Assembly: GCA_964421815.1 (NCBI GenBank)
Contig: CAYQYT010000005.1
Location: 1 to 64,000 of the forward strand
DNA length: 64,000 nt
Direction: 5' to 3'
Source of the DNA: DTU089 sp964421815
GTDB taxonomy: Bacteria > Bacillota > Clostridia > Oscillospirales > Acutalibacteraceae
Positions 1 through 8,592 of this stretch are shown piece by piece (positions within the stretch are counted from its first letter, which is position 1; each line of letters opens with the position of its first letter). The translations under genes were made by a program, and so were the position numbers. The notes under the pieces are model-generated. The model saw nothing but the letters and a program-made list of their open reading frames with translations. It made no database searches and had not been told where the DNA came from.

Positions 1-47
1 CCGAAACAGTGTTTTACGAAAAATAAAGAGTTCGGATTTGCACTATT

Positions 48-398
48 TGGTGGAGATGGTGGGAGTCGAACCCACGTCCGAAAATCTATTCCCGAAACTT
101 TCTACGAGCGTAGTTCATCTTTTAAGTTTCCCTTGGAAAAACGCCGATAAACAGGCTTTAATCCTCGGTAGCCCTTTAAGCCGTGATAAAGTACAGGGCT
201 CTCCTTTATTCACGTGCACCGCTAAATGACGCTCCTATCCGAGCCGCGGTACTCTCGGTAGGAACGGCAGCTGACTTAAGCAGCTGCTAAAACTGTTTTA
301 TTATTGTCAGTTATTTTTAAAATGTGGTTTTTAAAGCGGTACCACGCCTCTGCTCGCTTATAACGGTTCAAAATCCCCGTCGAAATCCTTTCATCCCC
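48..398 (-). ncRNA. ssrA: tmRNA (transfer-messenger RNA)
   Basis: tmRNA rescues stalled ribosomes together with SmpB, whose gene lies just upstream on the same strand. The minus-strand 5' end reads GGGGATGAAAGGATTTCGAC, a conserved tmRNA start. It pairs as a seven-base acceptor stem (with one G-U) to CATCTCC before an encoded ACCA at the 3' end (48-51). A T-arm with GGTTCGA-like sequence is present near 60-80. The tag reading frame lies near 265-300 and ends in NNKTVLAAA followed by TAA, giving a degradation tag with an Ala-rich tail. The exact resume codon was not fixed. The length of about 351 nt is normal. Confidence 0.95.
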
Positions 399-406
399 AT
401 ATATTA

Positions 407-429
407 TTATGCTCTGATTTAGAGCATAA
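407..429. promoter_or_regulatory. Inverted repeat between smpB and ssrA
   Basis: Nine-base arms TTATGCTCT and AGAGCATAA are separated by five bases, directly upstream of the tmRNA 5' end and downstream of the smpB stop. Reading on the minus strand, the right side of the repeat merges into a CATAAT sequence that could be the -10 box of ssrA. It may be a short hairpin or part of the promoter. There is no clear T-tract for a terminator. Confidence 0.4.
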
Positions 430-456
430 AAAACAAATAAATGTGAGTGAGAAAAA

Positions 457-924
457 TTATTGGTTTTTCAAAGACATTGCACGTTCAATATCTCTCTGAG
501 CGGACTTTTTCGCTTCCGCTTCCCGTTTATCGTAATTCTTTTTACCCTTGCAAAGACCGATTTGCATTTTCGCCCTGCCCCGTTCATTGAAATAAACGGA
601 CAGGGGAATGATGGCGCAACCGTCCTGCTTAACCTCGCCCATTAACTTCATTATTTCCTTTTTGTGCATCAGAAGTCTTTTGGGTCGCAAGGGATCTCTG
701 TTAAATCGGTTTCCCATTTCGTACGGTGAAATATGGACACCGTTTGCAAGTATCTCCCCGTTTACAACATTGCACCAGGAATCTTTCAAATTCATTTTAC
801 CTGCACGTACGGATTTAACCTCCGTGCCGAAAAGTTCGATTCCCGCTTCGTAGGTTTCAAGAACAAAGTAGTCATGGTAGGCTTTTTTGTTCTGTGCAAC
901 TGTCCTGTTTTCCTGTTTAGCCAC
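457..924 (-). CDS. smpB: SsrA-binding protein SmpB
   Basis: SmpB binds tmRNA and delivers it to stalled ribosomes in trans-translation. The 155-residue protein has the usual length. It carries the family pattern of an N-terminal NKKAYHDYFVLETYEAGI segment, then GTEVKSVRAGKMNLKDS, then the basic C-terminal tail (KREAEAKKSAQRDIERAM) that enters the mRNA path of the ribosome. It sits immediately upstream of the tmRNA gene on the same strand and 28 bases after recR, so it probably belongs to the end of the dnaX-ybaB-recR transcription unit or has its own promoter there. The assignment is secure. Confidence 0.96.
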   Translation of the reverse strand: MAKQENRTVAQNKKAYHDYFVLETYEAGIELFGTEVKSVRAGKMNLKDSWCNVVNGEILANGVHISPYEMGNRFNRDPLRPKRLLMHKKEIMKLMGEVKQDGCAIIPLSVYFNERGRAKMQIGLCKGKKNYDKREAEAKKSAQRDIERAMSLKNQ

Positions 925-952
925 CGTGACCGCTCCTTTTTTAAAATCCGTA

Positions 953-1552
953 TTACAGTTCGCTCCGGCCTGCCAATGCCCTCATAAGAGTGACATCGTC
1001 GGCATATTCAATGTCCGCGCCTACGGGGATTCCGTAGGCAAGGCGGGTAACCTTAATTCCGAAGGGCTTAATGAGTTTACTGATGTACATTGCAGTTGTG
1101 TCACCCTCAATAGTGGGGTTGGTTGCCATAATAACCTCGCCTATTTCACCGCTTGCGGCTCTTTCCACAAGGCTTTTTATTGTTAATTGCTCGGGAGTTA
1201 TTCCGTTCATGGGGGAAATAACTCCGTGGAGAACGTGATAAACACCGCCGAAATCCCTTGTGCGCTCCATTGCAAGAACATCCTTTGGTTCTTCCACAAC
1301 GCAAACCGTGGTTTTGTCCCTGTTCACGCTTTCGCAAATGGGGCAAAGTTCATTTTCCGTAAGGTTATGACAGAGGGAACAACGGTGGATTTTCGTGTGG
1401 GCGTCAATTATTGCGTCGGCAAATTCCTTTGCCTCATCGTCCGTTAAATCAAGCACATGAAAAGCCATTCGCTGAGCGGTTTTTCTGCCCACGGAAGGCA
1501 TTTTTTGAAACTGCTCAATGAGTTTTTCCAGTGCCGCAACATCGTATGCCAT
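953..1552 (-). CDS. recR: Recombination protein RecR
   Basis: RecR acts with RecF and RecO in loading RecA at DNA gaps. The 199-residue protein has the standard layout: a helix-hairpin-helix at the N-terminus (PSVGRKTAQRMAFHVL), a four-cysteine zinc finger (CSLCHNLTENELCPIC, about residues 58-73), then a Toprim domain with VVEEPKDVLAMER and the Walker-like YGIPVGADIEYADDVTL end. The start is one base after the ybaB stop codon, which indicates translational coupling. The gene order dnaX-ybaB-recR is conserved in Firmicutes. Confidence 0.97.
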   Translation of the reverse strand: MAYDVAALEKLIEQFQKMPSVGRKTAQRMAFHVLDLTDDEAKEFADAIIDAHTKIHRCSLCHNLTENELCPICESVNRDKTTVCVVEEPKDVLAMERTRDFGGVYHVLHGVISPMNGITPEQLTIKSLVERAASGEIGEVIMATNPTIEGDTTAMYISKLIKPFGIKVTRLAYGIPVGADIEYADDVTLMRALAGRSEL

Positions 1553-1553
1553 A

Positions 1554-1898
1554 TCAGAAGCCTAAACCTGCGGGAAGTCCGAGACCGCTTGTGGCGTTGC
1601 CCATTCTCTGCTCCATAGTGTCCGCCGCCTTGCGAATTGCTTCGTTAGTTGCCGCAATAATCATATCGGAGAGAATTTCAACGTCTTCGGGGTCAACAAC
1701 CTCGGGTTGAATGTTAACTGCAATAACCTCGTGCTTGCCGTTTACGGTAACTTCAACCGCACCGCCGCCCGCACTTGCAGAAAATTCGGAATTTTCAACT
1801 TCCTCCTGAATACGCGCCATTTCGTTCTGCATATCCTGGAGTTTTTTCATCATTGCCGCCTGGGAGTTTCCGCCCTGGTTGGGAATTCTTGCTTTCAT
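1554..1898 (-). CDS. YbaB/EbfC family nucleoid-associated protein
   Basis: This is a small dimeric DNA-binding protein of the YbaB/EbfC family. At 114 residues the length is typical. It has an N-terminal region rich in Gln, Asn and Met (NQGGNSQAAMMKKLQDMQNE), a central GGGAVEVTVNGKHEV strand motif and a C-terminal Gly-rich GLPAGLGF tail, all hallmarks of the family. It lies between dnaX and recR as in Bacillus subtilis, where the equivalent is yaaK. Its precise cellular role is not settled in the family. Confidence 0.93.
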   Translation of the reverse strand: MKARIPNQGGNSQAAMMKKLQDMQNEMARIQEEVENSEFSASAGGGAVEVTVNGKHEVIAVNIQPEVVDPEDVEILSDMIIAATNEAIRKAADTMEQRMGNATSGLGLPAGLGF

Positions 1899-1924
1899 TT
1901 TATTCTACCGTCCTTTTCAAAGAT

Positions 1925-3709
1925 TTATTCTTCAATATAAAAATCAATATTATGTTTATTTAATTTTGAAAGAAATACATCTATGGGTTCAGCTGTTTCA
2001 TCCGCTGTGGGTGAAGAGCCGTCGTTGTAAATCATGGGCTTGAGTTTTTCGCCGGTTGCCCGCATAAGAGCCTCAGCAATGGCATCCACATTCATTTTTT
2101 GCTTGAACATCTGCGTAAATGCTGTGTTTTTTGCTTTTATAAAGATTGTGTTCCCCGCTCTGTAAGCGGAGGAGCCTATGAGTATGGGGTACAGAGGTCT
2201 GTTTATTTTCGCAAGTTGATTCAATGCATTTTCCCAAGCCATAAATGGTGCCGCGTTGTCCTCGTCCGTAACAATGCCCGTATCAACCTTTTTGGGTGTT
2301 TGGGGAACGGTCTCCTGAACATTTACATTCTCGACTTTTTCTTCAACTATGTTTTTTTCTGTTTCGGGAAAGTATTCATTTTGTTCGGGCGGTTCATCGA
2401 AAAGGGGAGCCTCAAAAGGAATTTCCTCTGTTTCGGGTGCTTCGGGCTCTTCGTTAGGGGCCGGAGTAATCTCCCTTGGAACTTCGGTTTCTTCCTTTTC
2501 AGCAGGTTCTTCCTTTTTTACGGGAACTGAGGGAGCCGTTGTAACCGTAACACCCTGTGCCTTTAAAAGCATTAACTGTGCTTCAAGTTCATCAAGTCTG
2601 CGTATAACTGCACCGTTGTCCGTGGAAAGAGAGGGGTTACAGAGCCTTATAAGAGTGGTTTCCGTCCGCGCTCTTTGGTGGGAACTGTATTTTAATTGGG
2701 AAGCCTCGTGACAAAGAGTTTCCATTATGTGAAGAATTGTGCCGTAGGTCAACTTCTGCGCATTTTCCTTGTAACGCTGTAACTCGTCGGGAGTGCAGAC
2801 AATGAACTTTTCGGGATTTTTCGTGGTTTTTGCCATCATAAAGTTCCTGAAATGGTTAACAAGTTCGCTCATAAGCCTTTCCATATCACAGGAAGAGGAA
2901 TGGAGCCTGTCGATTATATTAAGAACCTCGGTACTGTCTTGGCTGAGAATTGCATCGGAAATCTCAAAAAGATAGTCCTTGCCCAAAAGTCCCGCCGCAT
3001 TGCTGACGGTGTTGACTGTTATGGGTTCATTGTAACCTGCACATTGGTCAAGAATTGAAAGTGCGTCACGTAAAGCACCGTCGGAAATTCTCGCAATAAG
3101 CAGAGCCGCATCATCGGAAAGTTCAAGTTCTTCGTTCTTTGCAACTTCCGTAAGCCTTGCGGCAATGTCCTCGGGAGGAATTCGTCTGAAATCGAACCGC
3201 TGACATCTTGAAAGAATGGTGGCGGGGAGTTTGTGGACCTCGGTGGTGGCAAGGATGAACAGAACGTGTTCCGGGGGTTCTTCAAGAGTTTTTAGAAGTG
3301 CATTGAAAGCACCCGTTGAAAGCATGTGAACCTCGTCGATAATATACACTCTGTACTTTGCCGCCGCGGGAGTGAAGTTTACTTCGTCACGCAGGTCGCG
3401 GATATTATCCACGCTGTTGTTACTTGCGGCATCAATTTCCGTAACGTCGAGGATTGAACCGTCGTCAATACCCTTGCATATTCTACATTCGTTACAGGGA
3501 CTTCCGTCCTGTGGGTTAAGGCAGTTAACTGCCTTTGCAAGAATTTTTGCACAGGTGGTCTTGCCGGTTCCTCTTGAACCGGTGAAAAGATAGGCATGGG
3601 AAAGCCTGCCGGTGGAAATCTCATTGCGGAGAGTTTCCGTAATATGATTCTGACCGGACACATCCGAAAATACTTGGGGACGCCATTTTCTGTATAATGC
3701 TCTGTACAA
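1925..3709 (-). CDS. dnaX: DNA polymerase III subunits gamma and tau
   Basis: DnaX is the clamp-loader ATPase of the replisome. The start is placed at TTG 3709, giving MYRALYRKWRPQVF, because AGGGAAG lies about eight bases upstream; a longer GTG start at 3745 would run into the SRP RNA 3' end. The protein is 594 residues. It shows the P-loop GSRGTGKTTCAKILAKAVNC, a four-cysteine zinc module (CLNPQDGSPCNECRIC), DEVH in Walker B (YIIDEVHML), the SRC sensor motif (TILSRCQRFDF), then a long Glu/Pro-rich linker around residues 385-470 and a C-terminal tau-like domain. No slippery A-run for a programmed frameshift was noted. Confidence 0.96.
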   Translation of the reverse strand: MYRALYRKWRPQVFSDVSGQNHITETLRNEISTGRLSHAYLFTGSRGTGKTTCAKILAKAVNCLNPQDGSPCNECRICKGIDDGSILDVTEIDAASNNSVDNIRDLRDEVNFTPAAAKYRVYIIDEVHMLSTGAFNALLKTLEEPPEHVLFILATTEVHKLPATILSRCQRFDFRRIPPEDIAARLTEVAKNEELELSDDAALLIARISDGALRDALSILDQCAGYNEPITVNTVSNAAGLLGKDYLFEISDAILSQDSTEVLNIIDRLHSSSCDMERLMSELVNHFRNFMMAKTTKNPEKFIVCTPDELQRYKENAQKLTYGTILHIMETLCHEASQLKYSSHQRARTETTLIRLCNPSLSTDNGAVIRRLDELEAQLMLLKAQGVTVTTAPSVPVKKEEPAEKEETEVPREITPAPNEEPEAPETEEIPFEAPLFDEPPEQNEYFPETEKNIVEEKVENVNVQETVPQTPKKVDTGIVTDEDNAAPFMAWENALNQLAKINRPLYPILIGSSAYRAGNTIFIKAKNTAFTQMFKQKMNVDAIAEALMRATGEKLKPMIYNDGSSPTADETAEPIDVFLSKLNKHNIDFYIEE

Positions 3710-3743
3710 AGTTCTCACTTCCCTAAAATAAAACCTACGCTCC

Positions 3744-3869
3744 ACTCGGTCATACGACGAGCAGGCGGACTGTGGCGCACAGGACGGTCCGCTTAATGCT
3801 GCTCGGTTCCCCGCCTGACATGGTTCACGGTGCCCCGCCGCACAGGACCCACCCGTCGCATGACCGAAT
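3744..3869 (-). ncRNA. ffs: Small bacterial SRP RNA (4.5S-type)
   Basis: This is the RNA of the signal recognition particle, which works with Ffh in membrane targeting. The minus strand contains the conserved apical domain: AACCATGTCAGG, a GGAA tetraloop on a GG/CC pair, then GAGCAGCATTAAG. The ends pair as CGGTCATGCGACG (3854-3866) with CGTCGTATGACCG (3747-3759), closing a single long hairpin of about 125 nt with no Alu domain. It lies directly upstream of dnaX, the same position as scr in Bacillus subtilis. Exact ends are estimated. A promoter is listed separately at 3904-3932. Confidence 0.93.
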
Positions 3870-3903
3870 TGAGCGTAAGTTATATGAAAATACTGTATTA
3901 AGT

Positions 3904-3932
3904 ATTATATATTAAATAATAATAAAAATCAA
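3904..3932 (-). promoter_or_regulatory. Sigma-A promoter for SRP RNA-dnaX
   Basis: On the minus strand TTGATT (3927-3932) is followed after 17 bases by a perfect TATAAT (3904-3909). Transcription would begin about 30 bases upstream of the SRP RNA hairpin, so 5' processing would be needed. The promoter can serve the SRP RNA and, by read-through, dnaX-ybaB-recR, since no terminator is seen between the RNA and dnaX. Confidence 0.65.
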
Positions 3933-3960
3933 TAGAAAACACTAAAAGAAAACAGGAAAA

Positions 3961-4704
3961 TCAACCCTCGTATTCGTCCTCGTTTTCCCAGTTGTGCCAA
4001 ACGTCCTGAATATCGTCGTTATCGTCGAACATTTCAAGCATTTTGCTCATGTTTTTCATATTGTCCTCACCCTCAAGACGGGTGTAGGTCTGGGGGATGT
4101 AGGCAGTTTCGCTGCTAACGAATTTGTAGCCCCTTGCTTCAAGGTCGCTTGTAACTGCACCAAGGTCATTGGGATCGGTGCGGATTTCAAAGATTTCTTC
4201 GTCATCGGTAATGAAGTCAATTGCACCGCATTCGATAGCGTCTTCCATGAGTTTATCCTCATCAACATCTTCTTTTTCGATGATAATAACACCGTAATAG
4301 TCGAACATAAACATAACGCAACCGGATGTACCCATGTTTCCGCCGTATTTGTCAAAATAGTGGCGGACATCACCGGCTGTACGGTTACGGTTGTCCGTAA
4401 GGGCCTTAACAACAACTGCGATACCGCAGGGACCGTAACCCTCGTAGATGATTTCCTCATAATTGTCGGAGGAAGTGTCACCGGCAGCTTTCTTTATAAT
4501 TCTTTCGATATTTTCGTTGGGAACATTGTTGGCTTTTGCCTTTGCAATTACGTCTTTAAGTTTGGAGTTACCTGCGGGGTCGGGACCGCCTTCGCGGACT
4601 GCAACTGCAATTTCACGGCCGATTTTGGTAAAAACCTTTGCTCGTGCGCCGTCTGTTTTTTCTTTTTTTCTCTTAATGGTACTCCATTTGGAATGTCCTG
4701 ACAT
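3961..4704 (-). CDS. YebC/PmpR family (TACO1-like) protein
   Basis: This is a 247-residue member of the YebC/PmpR family, variously described as transcriptional regulators or translation factors that help at difficult proline stretches. The N-terminus MSGHSKWSTIKRKKEKTDGA is diagnostic, followed by AVREGGPDPAGNSKL, IERIIKKAAG and the YEGYGPCGIAVVVKALTDN block. The C-terminus is acidic (ending NWENEDEYEG). It is transcribed alone from a promoter at 4759-4787 and its 3' end faces the SRP RNA promoter region. Confidence 0.95.
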   Translation of the reverse strand: MSGHSKWSTIKRKKEKTDGARAKVFTKIGREIAVAVREGGPDPAGNSKLKDVIAKAKANNVPNENIERIIKKAAGDTSSDNYEEIIYEGYGPCGIAVVVKALTDNRNRTAGDVRHYFDKYGGNMGTSGCVMFMFDYYGVIIIEKEDVDEDKLMEDAIECGAIDFITDDEEIFEIRTDPNDLGAVTSDLEARGYKFVSSETAYIPQTYTRLEGEDNMKNMSKMLEMFDDNDDIQDVWHNWENEDEYEG

Positions 4705-4758
4705 TTGAATACCTCCGAAATTGTAGTAATATATGTATTTATAAAATATAACCGATAC

Positions 4759-4787
4759 ATATTATCACAATACCTTTATTTTGTCAA
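4759..4787 (-). promoter_or_regulatory. Sigma-A promoter for yebC
   Basis: On the minus strand TTGACA (4782-4787) is followed after 17 bases by TAATAT (4759-4764). This lies about 55 bases upstream of the YebC start codon, and a good AGGTATT ribosome site precedes the ATG. Confidence 0.6.
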
Positions 4788-4935
4788 TGTTTTTAACCCG
4801 TGAATACTCGGAGATTTTTGATTAAAAATACAAATATGTAAAAATTTCTGAGGATTGTAAATAAATATGAAAAAAGTGTGGAAACATTTGTTATATTGTG
4901 GTAAAATACAGGGTAATTATGATTGGAGTGGTACG

Positions 4936-6219
4936 GTGAAATACGACTTGCGAAATAAAAAAATTTCCGAGGGAGCGGAACTTTGCACGGTAAGTGCCGA
5001 AGGGTTTAAAACTGCGTGTGCTTCTTTAAGTTTTGTTATGCCCTTGGGGAAAAAGGCTTCCCTTTATGCCCTTGTTCCCAATATACTTACGCGCTCTTGC
5101 AAAGCCTATCCGGATGTTACGAGCATTGAAAGAAAACTTGCTTCACTTTACGGTGCCGAGGTCATTGCGGCTGTTACAAAATCCGGGGAAAATCAAATTT
5201 TAAAAATTGAGATTTCCTGCATAGACGACAGATTTTCCATTGACGGAGATAACATAACAGACGAGTGTTTGAAACTTTTATTTCAAATGATTTTTGAGCC
5301 AAGACTTGAAAAGGGTGTTTTCTGTGCCGAGGATGTGGAAAGCGAAAAGCGTCTTTTGGCGGAGCGACTTATTGCGGAAAACAGCGACAAAAGAACCTAT
5401 GCCAAAAACCGCTGTAACGAAATAATGTTTGAAAACGAACTGTACGGAATACACCGTTACGGCTCCCTTGAAGATATTGAAAAAATCACTCCCGAAAGTC
5501 TGTACGAAGCCTATACAGAGGTATTGAAAAAATCAAAAATTCTTATGTGCGTCAGCGGAGGAAGTTTCACAAATGTTGAAGAACTTCTGAAAAAGCATAT
5601 TGACTGTGAAAACCGTGATGTTAAACTTAACGAAACCCTCTATATTGAAAAGTGCGAGGAAGTTAAGTACGTTAAGGAACAGGAAGAAGTTAAACAGGGT
5701 AAACTTGTTATGGGCTTCAGAATGGGTATGAAAAGCGAGGATGATAACTATGCCGCACGCAGAGTTATGGTGGATTTGTTCGGCGGAAGCCCCCATTCAA
5801 AACTGTTTACTGTTGTACGTGAAAAAATGAGCCTTTGCTACTACTGTTCTGCAATGATGTTGCGTTATAAAGGGATTATGATTGTGCAGAGCGGAATTGA
5901 AGGCTACAACGAGGAAAAGGCAAAAAGTGCCATTCTTCAGCAACTTGAAGATATTAAAAAAGGTAACTTTACCGATGAAGATGTGGAAGCTTCCGTCAAA
6001 GCCCTTGAAGACGGTTTCAAAAGCGTTTCCGACTCTGCGGAGGCGGTTGCCGCATGGTTTACTTCCCAGGTTTGTTCAAAGGACTTTCTTCACCCTGAGG
6101 ATTTTATTGAACAGTTTAAAAAGGTTACCCGCGAAGATATTATCAAGGCGGCGCAGAGCGTTACTCTTGATACGGTATTTATGCTTGAGGGTACCGAGGA
6201 AGGCGGTGTTGAAGAATGA
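4936..6219 (+). CDS. M16 family peptidase-like protein without the zinc site
   Basis: This is an M16 (pitrilysin-fold) protein, the inactive partner type seen in YfmF/YmfH pairs of Firmicutes. At the GTG start chosen here it is 427 residues; TGGAG lies seven bases upstream and a TAAAAT -10 box (4904-4909) would place the upstream ATG at 4867 before the promoter. The fold is suggested by FKTACASLSFVMPLGKK, SIERKLASLYGAEV and the later half KLVMGFRMGMKSEDDNYAARRVMVDLFGG. The HxxEH zinc motif is absent. Its stop overlaps the start of the active M16 partner by four bases (ATGA), so the two are translationally coupled. Substrate is unknown. Confidence 0.85.
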   Translation: MKYDLRNKKISEGAELCTVSAEGFKTACASLSFVMPLGKKASLYALVPNILTRSCKAYPDVTSIERKLASLYGAEVIAAVTKSGENQILKIEISCIDDRFSIDGDNITDECLKLLFQMIFEPRLEKGVFCAEDVESEKRLLAERLIAENSDKRTYAKNRCNEIMFENELYGIHRYGSLEDIEKITPESLYEAYTEVLKKSKILMCVSGGSFTNVEELLKKHIDCENRDVKLNETLYIEKCEEVKYVKEQEEVKQGKLVMGFRMGMKSEDDNYAARRVMVDLFGGSPHSKLFTVVREKMSLCYYCSAMMLRYKGIMIVQSGIEGYNEEKAKSAILQQLEDIKKGNFTDEDVEASVKALEDGFKSVSDSAEAVAAWFTSQVCSKDFLHPEDFIEQFKKVTREDIIKAAQSVTLDTVFMLEGTEEGGVEE

Positions 6220-7496
6220 GGGAGAATGTTATCAAATATATCGAAAACAGTATATTGGGCGAGGGTTATTACAGCATTGATCACAAATCAGGCCTGAAAA
6301 TCTACGTCTATCCGAAACCCGAATACACTTCAACCTACGCAATATTCGGTACAAAATACGGCTCCATTGACACACGCTTCAAACGAAGTGACAAAGAGAG
6401 TTTCACGGAAATTCCCGCAGGTACGGCACATTTCCTTGAACACAAACTCTTTGAAAGCGAGGAACTTGACGCATTTCAAAGATATGCCAAAACAGGTGCA
6501 TCCGCCAATGCATATACAAGTTTTGACAGAACCTGTTATCTGTTCACTTGCACGGGGCATTTTAAAGAGAATTTTGAAATACTCCTTGATTTTGTGCGTC
6601 ACCCCTATTTTACCGAGGAAACCGTTCAAAAAGAACAGGGCATAATCGGACAGGAAATTGATATGTACAAGGATTCGCCCGAGTGGGAATGCCTTTTCAA
6701 TCTTCTTGAATGTCTTTATGTTAAACACCCTGTAAAAATTGACATTGCAGGCACAAAGGAGTCCATTTCACAGATTACCGCTGAAATGCTTTTCTCCTGC
6801 TATGAAACCTTTTACAACCTTTCCAATATGGCTCTTGCGGTTGCGGGCAAAACAACCGTGGATGAAGTTTTGGAAATTGCGGACAGACTTCTTACAAGTG
6901 ATGAGAATGTAACCGTTGAACGTGCCTTTGAGGAGGAACCGAAAGAAATTGTCAAAAACTATGCGGAGGAAAAACTCCCTGTAGGAACCCCCGTTTTTGC
7001 TTTCGGCTATAAGGAAAATTTCTTTGAGGGCACATGTACCCTTGAAGAAGAAATTGCAATATCTTTAATTTTGGAAATAATAGCGGGGCAAATTTCCCCC
7101 CTTTATAAAGAACTTCTTGACAGCGGACTTGTGAACGGAGCATTTGCTACGGAATTCTTTAACGGGCACAATTATGCCGCATCAATTTTCTCGGGAGAAT
7201 CTGCGAATCCCCAAGAGGTTGCAAGGAAAATCAATGCCTGTATTCAGGAGTTAAAGAAAACGGGCATAACAGAGGAACAGTTTGAAACAGTCCGCAAGAA
7301 GCAGTACGGAAAAACAGTACGGGCTTTTACGGATATTGATACCGTTGCAAACGGGCTTATTGTTTCCCATTTTGAAAATGAGGAACTTTTCTCCGAGTTT
7401 GAGGTAATAAAAAATCTTAAACTTGATTTTGTAAATGAACTATTGAAAAAATGTTTTAATGAGGACAAAGGGGCTCTTTCCGTTGTAAAGAGTTAA
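6216..7496 (+). CDS. M16 family zinc peptidase (YmfH-like)
   Basis: This is the catalytic half of a two-subunit M16 peptidase. The 426-residue protein carries the inverted zinc motif HFLEH within GTAHFLEHKLFES (about residues 71-75) and the downstream acidic residues in EQGIIGQEIDMYKDSPEW that complete the site. The preceding gene supplies the non-catalytic partner. In Firmicutes such pairs are linked to processing of small peptides or antimicrobial precursors in some species, but here nothing nearby names a substrate. The next gene is lgt, 55 bases away. Confidence 0.9.
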   Translation: MRENVIKYIENSILGEGYYSIDHKSGLKIYVYPKPEYTSTYAIFGTKYGSIDTRFKRSDKESFTEIPAGTAHFLEHKLFESEELDAFQRYAKTGASANAYTSFDRTCYLFTCTGHFKENFEILLDFVRHPYFTEETVQKEQGIIGQEIDMYKDSPEWECLFNLLECLYVKHPVKIDIAGTKESISQITAEMLFSCYETFYNLSNMALAVAGKTTVDEVLEIADRLLTSDENVTVERAFEEEPKEIVKNYAEEKLPVGTPVFAFGYKENFFEGTCTLEEEIAISLILEIIAGQISPLYKELLDSGLVNGAFATEFFNGHNYAASIFSGESANPQEVARKINACIQELKKTGITEEQFETVRKKQYGKTVRAFTDIDTVANGLIVSHFENEELFSEFEVIKNLKLDFVNELLKKCFNEDKGALSVVKS

Positions 7497-7551
7497 AAGT
7501 GTTGATAAAAAAGCACAGGACCCATAAAACAGAGCATTAGGAGTGATAAAA

Positions 7552-8592
7552 GTGGAATGGTTTGCGGATTTTGCACGGGTAACATTCGGGGGAATGGAAA
7601 CTTCCTTTGATGTTTCCTCGGTTTTCTGTGAATTCAATATTGGCGAACGACTCATTCAAATCAGGTGGTACGGGGTAATTATTGCTTTCGGCTTTATTCT
7701 TGCGGCACTTTTCGGCGGCAGAATAGCGTACACCTGGAGAATGAATTTAAGCAAAATGGTGGATGTTCTCATTTACGGAACATTCGGGGGCATAATCGGT
7801 GCAAGAGCCTATTATGTAATCTTTGAATGGAGTTATTACGGTCAACATCCCGCGGAGATTTTCCGGATATGGAACGGCGGCCTTGCCATATACGGCGGTA
7901 TAATCGGCGGTATATTGGGCGGCTTTATAACCTGTAGGCTGGAAAAACTGAATTTCCTCAATCTCCTTGACCTTGTGGGTATGAGTTTACTTATCGGACA
8001 GGGCATCGGCAGATGGGGCAACTACGCAAATCAAGAGGCTTTCGGCACTTTTACGGGCGGAAATTACGGAATGATGAGTAAAAAAGTCGCGTCCTACATA
8101 GCCGCCAATCCCGACAAATTCGGCTTGGAAAATGTGGGGGATGTGAGCGCCTATATTGAAGAAAACAACCTCTTTGTCCATCCCACTTTCTTCTATGAGT
8201 TTGTCTGGTGTATGGCGGGATTTTTACTTCTCTATTTAATGCTTAAAAAATTCAGAAAATTCAGCGGACAACTTTTCCTTTCCTACGGTATATGGTACGG
8301 CACGGGCAGAGCCATTATCGAGGGCTTGAGAACGGACAGTCTTTATATAGGTTCCACGGGAATTCGCGTGTCACAACTTCTTTCAATTTGTATTGTGGCG
8401 GTTTGTGCGGTAATTCTTGTTGCAATGCTTATAAGGTTGAAAAAACATCCCGTTAAAATCGAGGGTGTGGATTATTTCTCGCCTGATGCGGCAAAAATGC
8501 TTAAAGAGATAAAAGCAGAAAAAATGCAGAAACAGTCGGAAAAAACGACTCATATAACCGAAGAAAACGGAGAGGACAAGGAAAATGGCTAA
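7552..8592 (+). CDS. lgt: Prolipoprotein diacylglyceryl transferase
   Basis: Lgt attaches diacylglycerol to the lipobox cysteine of lipoproteins at the membrane. The start is set at GTG 7552 because TTAGGAG ends eight bases before it, while the alternative GTG at 7543 overlaps that site. The 346-residue protein has seven likely membrane segments. It shows the family motifs IRWYGVIIAFGF, the signature LLIGQGIGRWGNYANQEAFG and HPTFFYEFVWC. The C-terminal tail after residue 300 is hydrophilic and charged, somewhat longer than in Escherichia coli. Its stop overlaps the folD start by eight bases. A lipoprotein substrate, ApbE, is encoded at 41581. Confidence 0.96.
   Translation: MEWFADFARVTFGGMETSFDVSSVFCEFNIGERLIQIRWYGVIIAFGFILAALFGGRIAYTWRMNLSKMVDVLIYGTFGGIIGARAYYVIFEWSYYGQHPAEIFRIWNGGLAIYGGIIGGILGGFITCRLEKLNFLNLLDLVGMSLLIGQGIGRWGNYANQEAFGTFTGGNYGMMSKKVASYIAANPDKFGLENVGDVSAYIEENNLFVHPTFFYEFVWCMAGFLLLYLMLKKFRKFSGQLFLSYGIWYGTGRAIIEGLRTDSLYIGSTGIRVSQLLSICIVAVCAVILVAMLIRLKKHPVKIEGVDYFSPDAAKMLKEIKAEKMQKQSEKTTHITEENGEDKENG

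Noticed and set aside
1..47. Possible terminator after tmRNA
   Set aside because: Arms CCGAA/TTCGG are too far apart and no clear stem or T-tract is visible; the window edge limits judgement.
38..229. Open frame beginning MHYLVEMVGVEPTSEN on the plus strand
   Set aside because: It is the antisense reading of the tmRNA 3' end; GVEPTSEN-type peptides are a common artefact of T-arm sequences.
2099..2711. Plus-strand open frames opposite dnaX
   Set aside because: They are shadows of the Glu/Pro-rich linker region of dnaX.
3710..3745. Longer dnaX start at GTG 3745
   Set aside because: It would overlap the SRP RNA 3' end; TTG 3709 has a ribosome site and the conserved MYRALYRKWRP start.
3994..4701. 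235-residue open frame on the plus strand
   Set aside because: It lies wholly opposite yebC, is Cys/Phe/Val-rich shadow coding and has no ribosome site.
4867..4935. Longer start of the first M16 gene at ATG 4867
   Set aside because: A probable -10 box (TAAAAT, 4904-4909) lies within it and there is no ribosome site, whereas GTG 4936 has one.
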